A program made the translations under genes and the position numbers. From Podarcis raffonei (lineage: Eukaryota > Chordata > Lepidosauria > Squamata > Lacertidae), in contig NC_070614.1 of the NCBI RefSeq assembly GCF_027172205.1, positions 47,556,001-47,620,000 on the forward strand: a stretch of DNA of 64,000 bases. Direction: 5' to 3'. The notes beneath the pieces were generated by a model. That model made no database searches and was not told the origin of the DNA. It saw only the letters and a list, made by a program, of their open reading frames with translations. Below are positions 22,103 to 33,629 of the stretch, one piece after another; positions within the stretch are counted from its first letter, which is position 1, and every line of letters begins with the position of its first letter.

Positions 22103-23504
22103 AGAAGCATTCCTTTTTTCTGTTTCTGCTGCAAGTTCTTTCTTCAATGCACAACTTTTTCATCCAGAAGGCATTCAAAAATACATTTATTGTTATAAAA
22201 AATGTGTGTTCCCTGCATTCAATGAAATCATTTCTTCTTCTACCTTCCAACCTGGGAAGGTAGCCCATCTAGGAGAAGCCCATCTCCACATGAAATCCTG
22301 AATCTCCAGAGAAATTCAGAAGGAGCCAGTAATCTGCACCTTAAAATAAAACTGGGCAAACAGCGTGTCTATAAATATTAAAGCACTGCTCCTCTAGCTT
22401 ATCAAATAAATTTTCAGGATGATGAGGGGAGTGGGGAGAAGAAGAGTTCTGTGACTGATAATTTCTTAAACTGGTGGCTATTTCTGTCTCAAGTAATTTA
22501 GATTCCTCTGAATCTTTATGAATGATGCAATTGATGTCAGGAGCAAATAGGCAGTGCAGTCTTCAGTCCAAATATAATTTCCAATGCATAAAGCCATTTG
22601 TTTCTGTTTCTTTGTGTACTCATACTAATACTGTAATACTGTACGTATTAGGAGGACACGTTTTGGGGTAAAAATGGAATCAAATCAGTCTGCTTCATCA
22701 AGCAGCTTGTCCAAGCCAAAGAAAACTGCCTCTATATCTCTCTGAATGAAATCATGGACCTCCAGCACAATTTGGAATCATAGATCTCGATATTAAATAA
22801 AAATTTGAAGACATTGTATCTGCCAACATGGAAGCATTGTGCCTCTGGCTTATCAAACTGAAATTACCATGGTGGTGAGAGGGTGGAAGGAAGAGTTCTA
22901 CGGTCGAAAGTTCTAGCTTCTCATCAAAGAGAATGATTTTACCACAGTGCTTTTAGGGAGAAATAAGGAACAATGCATTTTTTTGTTTCATCTGCTCCAT
23001 GTACATTTTTTCACACATATCTTTACAATTATAAAAGAAACATATATCCATTTTCAAAAACATTGTTTCGAAAAATGCATGGCAAATTTCAGATAAGTTT
23101 GAATTTCAAAACAGAACTGTATTTTGGACCGCATATTATTTTAACTGTGAGTTTGATAGATATGGCTTTAAATTTGTGCTGCATTGATTTTTTTTTTTTT
23201 TACCTATCCCTAGCACAGAAACATTACTACCTTCACCTATATTCTATAAAGATCTTGTGCGGCATGTTTCATCTCCCTACATTGTGAATCTCACACAGGT
23301 ACAGAAGGAAAATAAAATATGTAATGCAAATATGTAAAGGAAACTACTGAACATCCAGATTTTGCAGGATTTCAATTCACATAATCTCTTTGGCTGAGTC
23401 AATCTGCACACCCTTTCCTGGAGCATCGTGTTACTTCTATAAACTGTTCCTAGGGTCTTTGATATGAGCCAGACTAGTTCTAGAGAGAAGAGAGGAAATC
23501 TAAC

Positions 23505-23716
23505 TTTGGAATCTCAAATAATTCTTGAGACGGGGGTTCCATGAAGGAGGGTTCAGCAAAATAATAAATTATGTGTGAAGCCATACCACCAATGAGGAAG
23601 TCGCCTGGTTGATACCATTTCATGTGGAACAGTTATGGGATCATCTGTGGCCAATTACGGGTATCTCTTTCACACATATTGGGAGACAGGAGAAACACCA
23701 TAATTAGGCACATCAT
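23505..23716 (-). pseudogene. Fossil V2R exon 1, duplicon copy 2
   Basis: Same relic as in copy 1, with the same extra base before WYQPG (CATGAAATGG for CATGAGTGG in working genes). It is followed upstream by about 400 bp of V2R 5' flank (to about 24,125). The shared frameshift shows it was dead before the duplication. Confidence 0.78.
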
Positions 23717-24749
23717 AAAACAAATTCACTGCGTTCATTGAAAGCATCAGCTTAGCTTAGTTTAGAGGCAACATGGGGAGATAGTTTAGCTTAGTTTATA
23801 GGAAACATGGGTTTCATAGCCTGCACACTATGTAAAGTGAAACATCTCATCCTTCCTTTAGCATCAACAGTTACAAAGAAACGTCTGCCTTGAATATTAG
23901 CTGACTTTTCTAGCATGCTTCTTTAGTGTCTGTCTGATAACATGAGTAAAGGGAAACTGTAAGACATGAAATTGTCAGAGCTCAACGTGCGACTTGCCCC
24001 AGTCCCAGGTGGCACTACATCAGTGGTAGTTTTTTTATGCCTTTCCAGGCTTGGTTATTTTTTTCTTTTCTTTTCTTCAGCCTAGCATGAAACCTCTGGA
24101 GATTTCCCCTGATGACAATTATAGTGATCTGAATAAACGTAGGAGACAATAATGACTTCTTCAGAGTTTAGGGCACTGAATGAGTGGTACTTTTGGCAGT
24201 AATCATGTTTCATTGCAAAAAGAAAAAGAAGACTTCCTCATTTGTTTCTTTATGTTTTTTAAAAATCGTATTTTTTGTAGTTTTAACAGTTACCTATTTC
24301 CTTTGCAGTAAGCTATCCTGTGGCTTGTGGCTTGAGTGGATGAATGCATAAAATTAATCAGAATAAATATTGTTTGAGCACTCCTGTTGTGTAGAGCAGG
24401 GACAAGGTAGGTCTCACCCACCCTCACCCACCCAGCTGGTCCGATCTTAATCTGTCCTTAGCCTCATGGGCCAGCCCATCCTTTAATTGCATGAAGTCCT
24501 TCTAATGTCTGAGTTCTATCCCACCCACCTATTAACTGGAGGTTTATGATGAAACAGGGGAAAACCTCAATCTTATGGGGTTTCAATGAATATCACTTCA
24601 TACCTTGGGGAGTGCACTTCAGCTCCATGGAACCTTCAATGTGGGTGTTTCTTGGGGTTCAATTTTATCCCCTATGGTTATTGATTTGATTTGTTTTTGC
24701 TATTTATTTTATGCATTTCTCTTATATTTTTATCTTGTGAACACTGGCA

Positions 24750-24762
24750 GAGGAAGAGGAGT
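24750..24762. mobile_element. Truncated hAT MITE at the copy 2/copy 3 junction
   Basis: Only the first bases of the MITE seen whole at 33,630-33,754 remain ('cactggcagagg...'), and then duplicon copy 3 begins inside the solo LTR. The duplication breakpoint lies in this element. Confidence 0.65.
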
Positions 24763-25693
24763 GCAAGAGGACAATCAGACAGCAAAGAGGAAAAGAACAA
24801 AGGACAATAGTCCCACTTCATGGAACACAGTAACACAAACAACCTGTCTCCATCACTTCCCACTTTGTGGTGACAAAACATAGACCGTCATGTGAAAGAC
24901 AAAAATCCCATGACTGCAATCATGGAGCAGGAATTCTAACAGTCACATGGAAGAGGGGTCATGCTTCCGCCCCTCCTGCTCAGGAGGGTAGGATTCAAAC
25001 CAATGGCTTCAAGTTACAAGAAAGGAGATTCTGACTAAACATCTGCAAGATCTTTCTGACAGTAAGAGCTGTTCAACAGTGGAACAGTCTCTGTTGGGAG
25101 ATGGTGGACTCTCCTTCCTTGGAGGTTTTTAAGCAGAGGTTGGATGACCATTTGTCATGGATGTTTTAGCTGAGTCTCCTGCATTGTAGGGGAATGGACT
25201 AGATGAGCCTTGGGGCTCCTCCCAACTCTACAATTCTATGTTTCTTTGATTTTATGATTTTATCTGGACTAGAAAATCAAAAGCTTGGATCTGCACTTTT
25301 TCTTTTAAAAAATAATGAGTAGGTATGAATACTCTGGCGTGGCTGGGGCAGGGTTCATTTGGGGTAGGGACAAAAGGGACTGGTGGATTTCTCTATCCCA
25401 GCGAGCCAAGAACTCTAGTGATCATCCAGAGCTCGAAATTATTCCAGAAGCTATTTCTAGTTTATTTCATGCCGAAGGAACTGATGGAACTTCCCACAAT
25501 ATCTGCTGAGCAGTCTCAGTGTGAGTTTTAGAAATCAAAATTGAAGTCTGTGTTCCATTTTGCACTGAATGTGCATTTTATCATTTAAGTACAATAGTCA
25601 CCTGTGTTGAAAGTAAGGGCAGAGATGTGATTAGGATCCTACTAGAATTGGTCACAGTCCTTTTTATAACCCAATGCAAAAATGTTCCTGCAT

Positions 25694-25701
25694 ATGCAAA
25701 T
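25694..25701 (+). promoter_or_regulatory. Ig octamer ATGCAAAT
   Basis: Perfect octamer 63 bp before the leader ATG of IGHV segment 3. Confidence 0.8.
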
Positions 25702-25763
25702 TTATCAATCTATTAGAGATTTGTTTAAATACCAAGTTTACTGCTTGAATTTTAGAGAGCATC

Positions 25764-26588
25764 ATGGAGACGATGGTGCCCTTAGCCACATTTCTCTTTG
25801 TCTTTTCTATCCTTAAACCTGGTCAGTTGTATTATTTGTACTTGATTGTAGAGAGAAAATGCCATCCTGCAGACTCTTTTAATGTTTATGAGCATTCTTT
25901 CCTTTTATATTTTCAAGTGCTGAACTAGGTTACCTGAGATATTTTCCTTCTTTTCTATAATAGTGAGAAGCATGAACAAGTGCAGTCCCATTTTCAAAAT
26001 TATCAGATCGCGTTATTAAAAATATTTCACTTTGTTCAGAAAAAGGATTAAGCACTATTTAAAAGTTAAAAATGCAACAGCTTTATTATGTATGTTTTAT
26101 TATTTTTTTATATATGCTGGAAGCCACCCAGTGTGGCTGGGGTAACCCAGTCAGATGGGCAAAGTACAAAATAATAACAATAACAAGAATAATAATTGAT
26201 AATTATTTGTTTTATAATCTTGCAGCACGTGTTAAAATTTAATATGCCTTTCCCCCATTTCTTTCTGCCAGGATCCCCCTCTGAAATTTGACTGACTCAA
26301 TCTGGTGAGGGAGTTCGGAAACCTGGAGAATCCCTCCAGTTGACCTGTGCTGTCTCTGGTTACACCATCACTTCTGGCTATGGTTGGAACTGGATCCGCC
26401 AGCCTCCAGGGAAAGGACTGCAATGGATAGGAAGGGGATATTACAGCAGTTCAAGATGGAACACAGAATATGGTTCAGCCTTCCAGAGCAGGGTTTCCAT
26501 CTCTCTTGATTCATCCAAGAATGCATATCATCTCCAGCTGAATTCCCTGGCAGCTGCAGACACAGCCATGTATTACTGTGCAAGAGAA
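25764..26588 (+). pseudogene. IGHV: IGHV segment 3, nonsense in framework 1
   Basis: Leader exon 25,764-25,821; V exon 26,272-26,588. The third mature codon is TGA where segments 1 and 2 have CGA (EI* for EIR), a CpG transition. The rest is open and normal ([40 protein letters not shown]) with intact octamer, splice sites and recombination signal. It is therefore a recently lost segment. It could still donate sequence by gene conversion, which is inference. Confidence 0.85.
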
Positions 26589-26628
26589 CACAGTGACACA
26601 GAGCAAGTCTGTCATCTGTACAAAAAGG
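26589..26628 (+). promoter_or_regulatory. 23-type recombination signal of IGHV 3
   Basis: CACAGTG, 24-base spacer, ACAAAAAGG, unchanged from the other two copies although the V exon has a stop. Confidence 0.8.
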
Positions 26629-27007
26629 AGAAGCATTCCTTTTTTCTGTTTCTGCTGCAAGTTCTTTCTTCAATGCACAACTTTTTCATTCAGAAGGCAT
26701 TCAAAATTACTTTTATTGTTATAAAAAATGTGTGTTCCCTGCATTCAATGAATTCATTTCTTCTTCTACCTTCCAACCTGGGAAGGTAGCCCATCTAGGA
26801 GAAGCCCATCTCCACATGAAATCCTGAATTTCCAGAGAAATTCAGAAGGAGCCAGTAATCTGCACCTTAAAATAAAACTGGGCAGACAGCGTGTCTATAA
26901 ATAATAATAATAATAATAATAATTTATTATTTGTACCCCGCCCATCTGGCTGGGTTTCCCCAGCCACTCTGGGCGGCTTCCATAGAAACCAAAAATACAC
27001 TAAAATA

Positions 27008-30000
27008 TCACAGATTAAAAACTTCCCTGAACATGGCTGCCTTAAGATGTCTTCTGAATGTCAGGTAGTTATTTATCGCTTTGACATCTGATGGGAGGGC
27101 GTTCCACAGGGCAGGCGCCACTACCGAGAAGGCCCTCTGCCTGGTTCCCTGTAGCTTTACTTCTCGCAATGAGGGAACCGCCAGAAGGCCCTCGGCGCTG
27201 GACCTCAGCATCCGGGCAGAACGATGGGGGTGGAGACGCTCCTTCAGGTATACTGGGCCGAGGCCGTTTAGGGCTTTAAAGGTCAACACCAGCACTTTGA
27301 ATTGTGCTCGGAAACGTACTGGGAGCCAATGTAGGTCTTTCAAGACCGGTGTTATATGGTCTCGGCGGCCGCCCCCAGTCACCAGTCTAGCTGCCGCATT
27401 CTGGATTAGTTGTAGTTTCCGAGTCACCTTCAAAGGTAGCCCCACGTAGAGCGCATTGCAGTAGTCCAAGCGGGAGATAACCAGAGCATGCACCACTCTG
27501 GCGAGACAGTCCGCGGGCAGGTAGGGTCTCAGCCTGCGTACCAGGTGGAGTTGGTAGACAGCTGCCCTGGACACAGAATTGACCTGCGCCTCCATGGACA
27601 GCTGTGAGTCCAAAATGACTCCCAGGCTGCGCACCTGGTCCTTCAGGGGCACAGTTACCCCATTCAGGACCAGGGAGTCCTCCACACCAGCCCGCCCCCT
27701 GTCCCCCAAAAACAGTACTTCTGTCTTGTCAGGATTCAACCTCAATCCATTAGCCGCCATCCATCCTCCAACTGCCTCCAGGCACTCACACAGGACCTTC
27801 ACCGCCTTCACTGGTTCTGATTTGAAAGAGAGGTAGAGCTGGGTATCATCTGCATATTGATGGACACCCAGTCCAAACCCCCTGATGATCTCTCCCAGTG
27901 GCTTCATATAGATGTTAAAAAGCATGGGGGAGAGGACGGAACCCTGAGGCACCCCGCAAGTGAGGGCCCAGGGGTCTGAACACTCATCCCCCACCACCAC
28001 TTTCTGAACACGGCCCAGGAGGAAGGAGCGAAACCACTGCATAACAGTGCCCCCAGCTCCCAGCCCCTCTAGACGGTCCAGAAGGATGTTATGGTCAATT
28101 GTATCAAAGGCCGCTGAGAGATCCAGCAGAACCAGGAAACAACTCTCACCTTTGTCCCTAGCTCGCCGGAGATCATCAACCAGCGCGACCAAGGCAGTTT
28201 CAGTCCCATGATGAGGCCTGAATCCTGATTGGAAGGGATCCAAATGGTCCGCATCCTCCAGGCGTGCCTGGAGTTGTTCAGCAACCACGCGCTCAATCAC
28301 CTTGCCCAAGAATGGAAGATTTGAGACTGGGCGATAGTTGGCCATACTGGCCGGGTCTAAAGATGGTTTTTTAAGAAGCGGTTTAATGACCGCTTCTTTC
28401 AGCGGATCTGGGAATGTTCCCTCACAGAGGGAAGCATTCACCACCCCGCAGAGCCCATCGCCCAGCCCTTCCCGGCTTGCTTTTATTAGCCAGGATGGGC
28501 AAGGATCAAGGAGACAGGTGGTTGGTTTCACGCGTCCAAGCAGCCTGTCCACATCCTCGGGGGTAACGGATTGAAATTGATTCCATGCAACTTGACCAGA
28601 CAGAGCTCTAGCACTCTCCCGCCCCAGCCCTGCTCCCACGGTGGTGTCTAGCTCCTTCCGAATATGAGTGATTTTATCTGCAAAAAACTTTGCAAAATCG
28701 TTGCAGGAGATCTTGGGGTCTTTACAAGGCCCCGATGGTAAAGGTGGTTCCGTTAAATTGCGAACCACCTGAAAGAGTCTCCTGCTACTATTTTCTGCAG
28801 ATGCAATAGAGGCGGTGAAGAAAGTCTTCTTCGCCGTCGCTATCGCCACTTGGTAGGCTCGAAGTTGAGCTCTAACCTGTGTCCGGTCAGATTCGGAGTG
28901 AGTTTTTTGCCACCGACGCTCTAGCCGTCTCAGCGATTGTTTCATCGCCCTCAGCTCCGAAGAAAACCACGGGGCTGTCCGGGCTCCATGCAATCGGAGA
29001 GGGCGCTTCGGAGCCAGACAGTCGATAGCCCTGGTTAACTCCGCATTCCAGCGGGCCACCAGGGAATCAGCTGAAAGGCCATCAACATGGGATAAAGCAT
29101 CCCCTACCACTCTCTGGAAACCATCTGGATCCATTAAGTGGCGGGGGCGGACCATCCGAATTGGTCCCACCTCCCTGCAGAGGGGAAGGGTCGCGGAGAA
29201 GTCCAGTTGCACCAGGAAGTGATCTGACCATGGCACTTCTTTTGTTTCACTTTTACTTAGTGTCAGATCACCCACGTCACTAGAGGTGAACACCAGGTCT
29301 AAGGCATGTCCATGACTATGAGTTGGGCCAAACTTATTCAGGGACAGCCCCATGGAGGCCATGCTTTCCACGAAGTCCCGAGCGGCCCCTTGTAAGGTCG
29401 TGTCGGCATGGATGTTAAAATCCCCTAGGACAACCAAACTAGGTGTCTCCAGGAGAAAATCCGCCACGACCTGAAGCAGCTCAGACAGGGAATCCTTGGT
29501 GCAGCGGGGAGGTCGGTACACCAAAAGGAATCCTGTACTGCCCCTATTGCCCAACTTCCAGAACATGCACTCAGAAAACTGGATCTTCCCAGTAGGACGC
29601 CTGGTGCAAGCTAGTGACTTCCTAAAAATCACTGCAACCCCCCCTCCCCGCCCACTTGACCTGGGTTGCTGTGTGTAAGAGAAACCTGGTGGGCAAGCAG
29701 CGGCAAGGACAGGCCCATCTGCTTCCTCCAACCAGGTCTCTGTCACACATGCCAGGTCAAATCCTCCATCCACAATCAGGTCGTGGATGGCAGTGGTTTT
29801 ATTCATCATTGACCTGGCATTACACAGCAACACCTTCAGGTCATGTAGGTTTCCCCTGTTGATTCCAGTATCCATCCGGTCAAGGCCAGACCCGGAGGCA
29901 GGGATAGTCTTCAGACAACGACTAAACCTGCCTCCTCGGTAATGACATGATCTGGTCTTAGCGTAACTCCGCCTCCTGCCCATGATCACCGAGATCGGAT

Positions 30001-30040
30001 GTCCCAGTGCTTCCCCCCCTGTGGAACTTGTCCCAGCCAT
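27008..30040 (-). CDS. LINE ORF2 protein: endonuclease plus reverse transcriptase, 1010 aa
   Basis: One uninterrupted protein that nicks and reverse-transcribes at its target. Residues about 65-280 are an apurinic-type endonuclease (LLCNARS 71-77, ETWL 101-104, GDFNIHAD 206-213, SDH 272-274). Residues about 535-790 are the reverse transcriptase: NYRPVSNLPFLGKVIE, SGFRPHHGTETA, LLDLSAAFD with Asp 640, GVPQGSVLSP near 696 and YADDTQLY with Asp 731-732. The remaining 220 residues are the usual C-terminal region with HWLPVRFR and an ALWNALP motif. Catalytic residues are all present, so it may encode an active enzyme. No separate ORF1 was found; some members of this group lack it. Confidence 0.85.
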   Translation of the reverse strand: MAGTSSTGGEALGHPISVIMGRRRSYAKTRSCHYRGGRFSRCLKTIPASGSGLDRMDTGINRGNLHDLKVLLCNARSMMNKTTAIHDLIVDGGFDLACVTETWLEEADGPVLAAACPPGFSYTQQPRSSGRGGGVAVIFRKSLACTRRPTGKIQFSECMFWKLGNRGSTGFLLVYRPPRCTKDSLSELLQVVADFLLETPSLVVLGDFNIHADTTLQGAARDFVESMASMGLSLNKFGPTHSHGHALDLVFTSSDVGDLTLSKSETKEVPWSDHFLVQLDFSATLPLCREVGPIRMVRPRHLMDPDGFQRVVGDALSHVDGLSADSLVARWNAELTRAIDCLAPKRPLRLHGARTAPWFSSELRAMKQSLRRLERRWQKTHSESDRTQVRAQLRAYQVAIATAKKTFFTASIASAENSSRRLFQVVRNLTEPPLPSGPCKDPKISCNDFAKFFADKITHIRKELDTTVGAGLGRESARALSGQVAWNQFQSVTPEDVDRLLGRVKPTTCLLDPCPSWLIKASREGLGDGLCGVVNASLCEGTFPDPLKEAVIKPLLKKPSLDPASMANYRPVSNLPFLGKVIERVVAEQLQARLEDADHLDPFQSGFRPHHGTETALVALVDDLRRARDKGESCFLVLLDLSAAFDTIDHNILLDRLEGLGAGGTVMQWFRSFLLGRVQKVVVGDECSDPWALTCGVPQGSVLSPMLFNIYMKPLGEIIRGFGLGVHQYADDTQLYLSFKSEPVKAVKVLCECLEAVGGWMAANGLRLNPDKTEVLFLGDRGRAGVEDSLVLNGVTVPLKDQVRSLGVILDSQLSMEAQVNSVSRAAVYQLHLVRRLRPYLPADCLARVVHALVISRLDYCNALYVGLPLKVTRKLQLIQNAAARLVTGGGRRDHITPVLKDLHWLPVRFRAQFKVLVLTFKALNGLGPVYLKERLHPHRSARMLRSSAEGLLAVPSLREVKLQGTRQRAFSVVAPALWNALPSDVKAINNYLTFRRHLKAAMFREVFNL

Positions 30041-30337
30041 CGTGTTGGCTGGGGCCCCACTCCCAGGCAGCCCTGATCCCGCCCCTTAAAAACAAAACGC
30101 AAACTATACAGAACCAATAAAACAACAACAACAAAAAAGAACAGAACAATTATACTAAAATTAATCCCCAACCAAATATCCATCCCACCCACCCCCAACA
30201 AAGGAAAAAAGGAAAAAAAGAAATAAAAATTTAAATTGCCACCGACTGCTTGAGGACATTTTAAAGCACATTAACCACCTGGAACAGGGAAGCAATGGCA
30301 GAACACTTCCCACCCTTCCCAAAAAGTTTGTTCCAAA

Positions 30338-31418
30338 AAGGGCCTGGGCCACGCCCCCTGGGCCAGTTGGAAAAGGCCCTGGAAGGGAGCAGGCCCTGCA
30401 GTCCTCACCCAGCCGATGGTCCGAGGCTTCCCCGCAGCAGGAGTCCCTTTATAGCTGGGAGAGAGGGCCTGGGCCACGCCCCCTGGGCCAGTTGGAAAAG
30501 GCCCTGGAATGGAGCAGGCCCTGCAGTCCTCACCCAGCCGATGGTCCGAGGCCTCACTGCAGCAGGAGTCCCTTTATAGCTGGGAGAGAGGGCCTGGGCC
30601 ACGCCCCCTGGGCCAGTTGGAAAAGGCCCTGGAAGGGAGCAGGCCCTGCAGTCCTCACCCAGCTGATGGTCCGAGGCTTCCCCGCAGCAGGAGTCCCTTT
30701 ATAGCTGGGAGAGAGGGCCTGGGCCACGCCCCCTGGGCCAGTTGGAAAAGGCCCTGGAATGGAGCAGGCCCTGCAGTCCTCACCCAGCCGATGGTCCGAG
30801 GCCTCACTGCAGCAGGAGTCCCTTTATAGCTGGGAGAGAGGGCCTGGGCCACGCCCCCTGGGCCAGTTGGAAAAGGCCCTGGAATGGAGCAGGCCCTGCA
30901 GTCCTCACCCAGCCGATGGTCCGAGGCCTCACTGCAGCAGGAGTCCCTTTATAGCTGGGAGAGAGGGCCTGGGCCACGCCCCCTGGGCCAGTTGGAAAAG
31001 GCCCTGGAAGGGAGCAGGCCCTGCAGTCCTCACCCAGCCGATGGTCCGAGGCCTCACTGCAGCAGGAGTCCCTTTATAGCTGGGAGAGAGGGCCTGGGCC
31101 ACGCCCCCTGGGCCAGTTGGAAAAGGCCCTGGAATGGAGCAGGCCCTGCAGTCCTCACCCAGCCGATGGTCCGAGGCCTCACTGCAGCAGGAGTCCCTTT
31201 ATAGCTGGGAGAGAGGGCCTGGGCCACGCCCCCTGGGCCAGTTGGAAAAGGCCCTGGAAGGGAGCAGGCCCTGCAGTCCTCACCCAGCCGATGGTCCGAG
31301 GCTTCCCCGCAGCAGGAGTCCCTTTATAGCTGGGAGAGAGGGCCTGGGCCACGCCCCCTGGGCCAGTTGGAAAAGGCCCTGGAATGGAGCAGGCCCTGCA
31401 GTCCTCACCCAGCCGATG
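30338..31418 (-). repeat. LINE 5' region: nine 125-bp tandem monomers
   Basis: 'gggcctgggccacgccccct' recurs every 125 bp (30,342, 30,467, 30,592 and so on to 31,342). Eight complete units and one cut short at 31,418. In the LINE's sense direction each complete unit has a TATA-like box (GCTATAAAGGG) and a GC/KLF-type box (GGGGGCGTGGCC). Two unit variants alternate in part ('ggcttccccgcag' and 'ggcctcactgcag'). Tandem promoter monomers at the 5' end are known from mouse L1. Here they probably drive transcription of the element. Confidence 0.8.
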
Positions 31419-33629
31419 CTCCTCTAGCTTATCAAATAAATTTCCAGGATGAGGGGAGTGGGGAGAAGAAGAGTTCTGTGACTGATAATTTCTTAAACCG
31501 GTGGCTATTTCTGTCTCAAGTAATTTAGATTCCTATGAATCTGTATGAATGATGCAATTGATGTCAGGAGCAAATAGGCAGTGCAGTCTTCAGTCCAAAT
31601 ATAATTTCCAATGCATAAAGCCATTTGTTTCTGTTTCTTTGTGTACTCAGACTGTACGTACCAGGAGGACACATTTTGGGGTAAAAATGGAGTCAAATCA
31701 GTCTGCTTCATCAAGCAGCTTGTCCAAGCCAAAGAAAACTGCCTCTATAACTCTCTGAATGAAATCATGGACCTCCAGCACAATTTGGAAGGAGTCAGAG
31801 ATCTCAATATTAAATAAAACTTTGAAGACGTATCTGAAAACATGGAAGCATTTCTCCTCTGGCTTATCATACTGGAAATTTCCATGGTGGTGAGAGGGTG
31901 GAAGGAAGAGTTCTACAGTGGAAAGTTCTAGCTTCTCATCAAAGAGAATGATTTTACCAGGGCATTGAAATCACAGTGCTTTTAGGGAGAAATAATGGAG
32001 CAATGCATTGTTTTTCCCCCATCTGCTCCATGTACATTTTTTCACACATATTTTACAATTATTTATGTATCTATTTATTTCATTAAATTCATACACAGCT
32101 TGATTGTAAATAGCACACCACAACACCTTCAAGGCAGATTACAAAAAGAAACATACCCCTCAAATACACCCATTTTCAAAAACATTGTTTTGAAAAATGC
32201 ATGGCAAATTTCTGATAAGTTTGAATTTCAAAACAGAACTGTATTTTGGACCACATATTATTTTGGAAAGTGTGAGTTTGATAGATTTGGCTTTAAATTT
32301 GTGCTGCATTAATTTTTTTTACCTACCTGTAGCACAGAAACATTGCTATCTTCACCTACGTTCTATAAAGATCTTATGTGGCATGTTTCATCTCCCTACG
32401 TTGTGAATCTCACACAGGTACAGAAGGAAAATAAAATATGTAATGCAAATATGTAAAGGAAACTGCTGAACATCCAGATTTTGCTGGATTTCAATTCCCA
32501 TAATCTCTTTGGTTGAGTCAATCTGCATACCCTTTCCTGGAGCATCGTGCTACTTCTATAAACTGTTCCTAGGGTCTTTGATATGAGCCAGACAGGATAA
32601 ACACCATAATTAGGCACAGCATAAAACAAATTCACTGTGTTCATTGAAAGCATCAGCTTAGCTTAGTTTAGAGGCAACATGGGGAGATAGTTTAGCTTAG
32701 TTTATAGGAAACATGGGTTTCATAGCCTGCACACTATGTAAAGTGAAACATCTCATCCTTCCTTTAGCATCAACAGTTACAAAGAAACGTCTGCCTTGAA
32801 TATTAGCTGACTTTTCTAGCATGCTTCTTTAGTGTCTGTCTGATAACATGAATAAAGGGAAACTGTAAGACATGAAACTGTCAGAGCTCAACGTGCGACA
32901 TGCCCCAGTCCCAGGTGGCACTACATCAGTGGTAGTTTTTTATGCCTTTCCAGGCTTGGTTATTTTTTTCTTTTCTTTTCTTCAGCCTAGCATGAAACCT
33001 CTGGAGATTTCCCCTGATGACAATTATAGTGATCTGAATAACTGCCGGAGACAATAATGACTTCTTCAGAGTTTAGGGCACTGAATGAGGGGTACTTTTG
33101 GCAGTAATCATGTTTCATTGCAAAAAGAAAAAGAAGACTTCCTCATTTGTTTCTTTATGTTTTTAAAGAATTGTGTTTTTTATAGTTTTAACAGTTACCT
33201 ATTTCCTTTGCAGTAAGCTGTCCTGTGGCTTGAGTGGATGAATGTATAAAATTAATCAGAATAAATAATGTTTGAGCACTCCTGTTGTGTAGAGCAGGGA
33301 CAAGGTAGGTCTCACCCACCCAGCTGGTCCGATCTTAATCTGTCCTTAGCCTCATGGGCCAGCCCATCCTTTAATTGCATGAAGTCCTTCTAATGTCTGA
33401 GTTCTATCCCACCCACCTATCAACTGGAGGTTTGTGATGAAACAGGGGAAAACCTCAATCTTATGGGGTTTCAGTGAATATCACGTCATACCTTGGGGAG
33501 TGCACTTCAGCTCCATGGAACCTTCAATGTGGGTTTTTCTTGGGGTTCAATTTTATCCCCTGTGGTTATTGATTTGATTTGTTTCTATTATTTATTTTAT
33601 GCATTTCTCCTGTATTTTTATCTTGTGAA

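Larger units (their letters stand above)
19818..24762. repeat. IGHV/V2R duplicon, copy 2
   Basis: The second copy starts at the unit position matching 16,021 and extends past the end of copy 1 into V2R 5' flank. It ends within a hAT MITE where copy 3 begins. It contains an extra Tigger-type MITE and lacks about 100 bp near 23,030 that copies 1 and 3 share. Confidence 0.85.
26902..31418 (-). mobile_element. L2-like LINE, apparently full length
   Basis: Reading on the minus strand: a tandem-monomer 5' region (31,418-30,338), about 300 bp of A-rich leader, one long ORF (30,040-27,008), and a short 3' end with the 'cagatgggcggggtacaa' motif and an (ATT)n tail. Compared with duplicon copies 1 and 2 the insertion replaced 'attaaagcact', a loss of about 11 bp, and no target duplication is seen. 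The YADD-type reverse transcriptase and short-repeat tail fit the L2/CR1 group. The long open frame suggests recent activity. Confidence 0.82.

Noticed and set aside
27081-27449. Plus-strand open frames opposite the LINE ORF
   Set aside because: They are shadows of the G+C-rich reverse transcriptase frame.
30295-31427. Overlapping open frames and regular 125-bp repeats, at first glance a repeat protein or CRISPR-like array
   Set aside because: The frames are copies of one non-coding monomer. There are no unique spacers, and the array joins directly to a LINE leader, so it is the element's 5' region.
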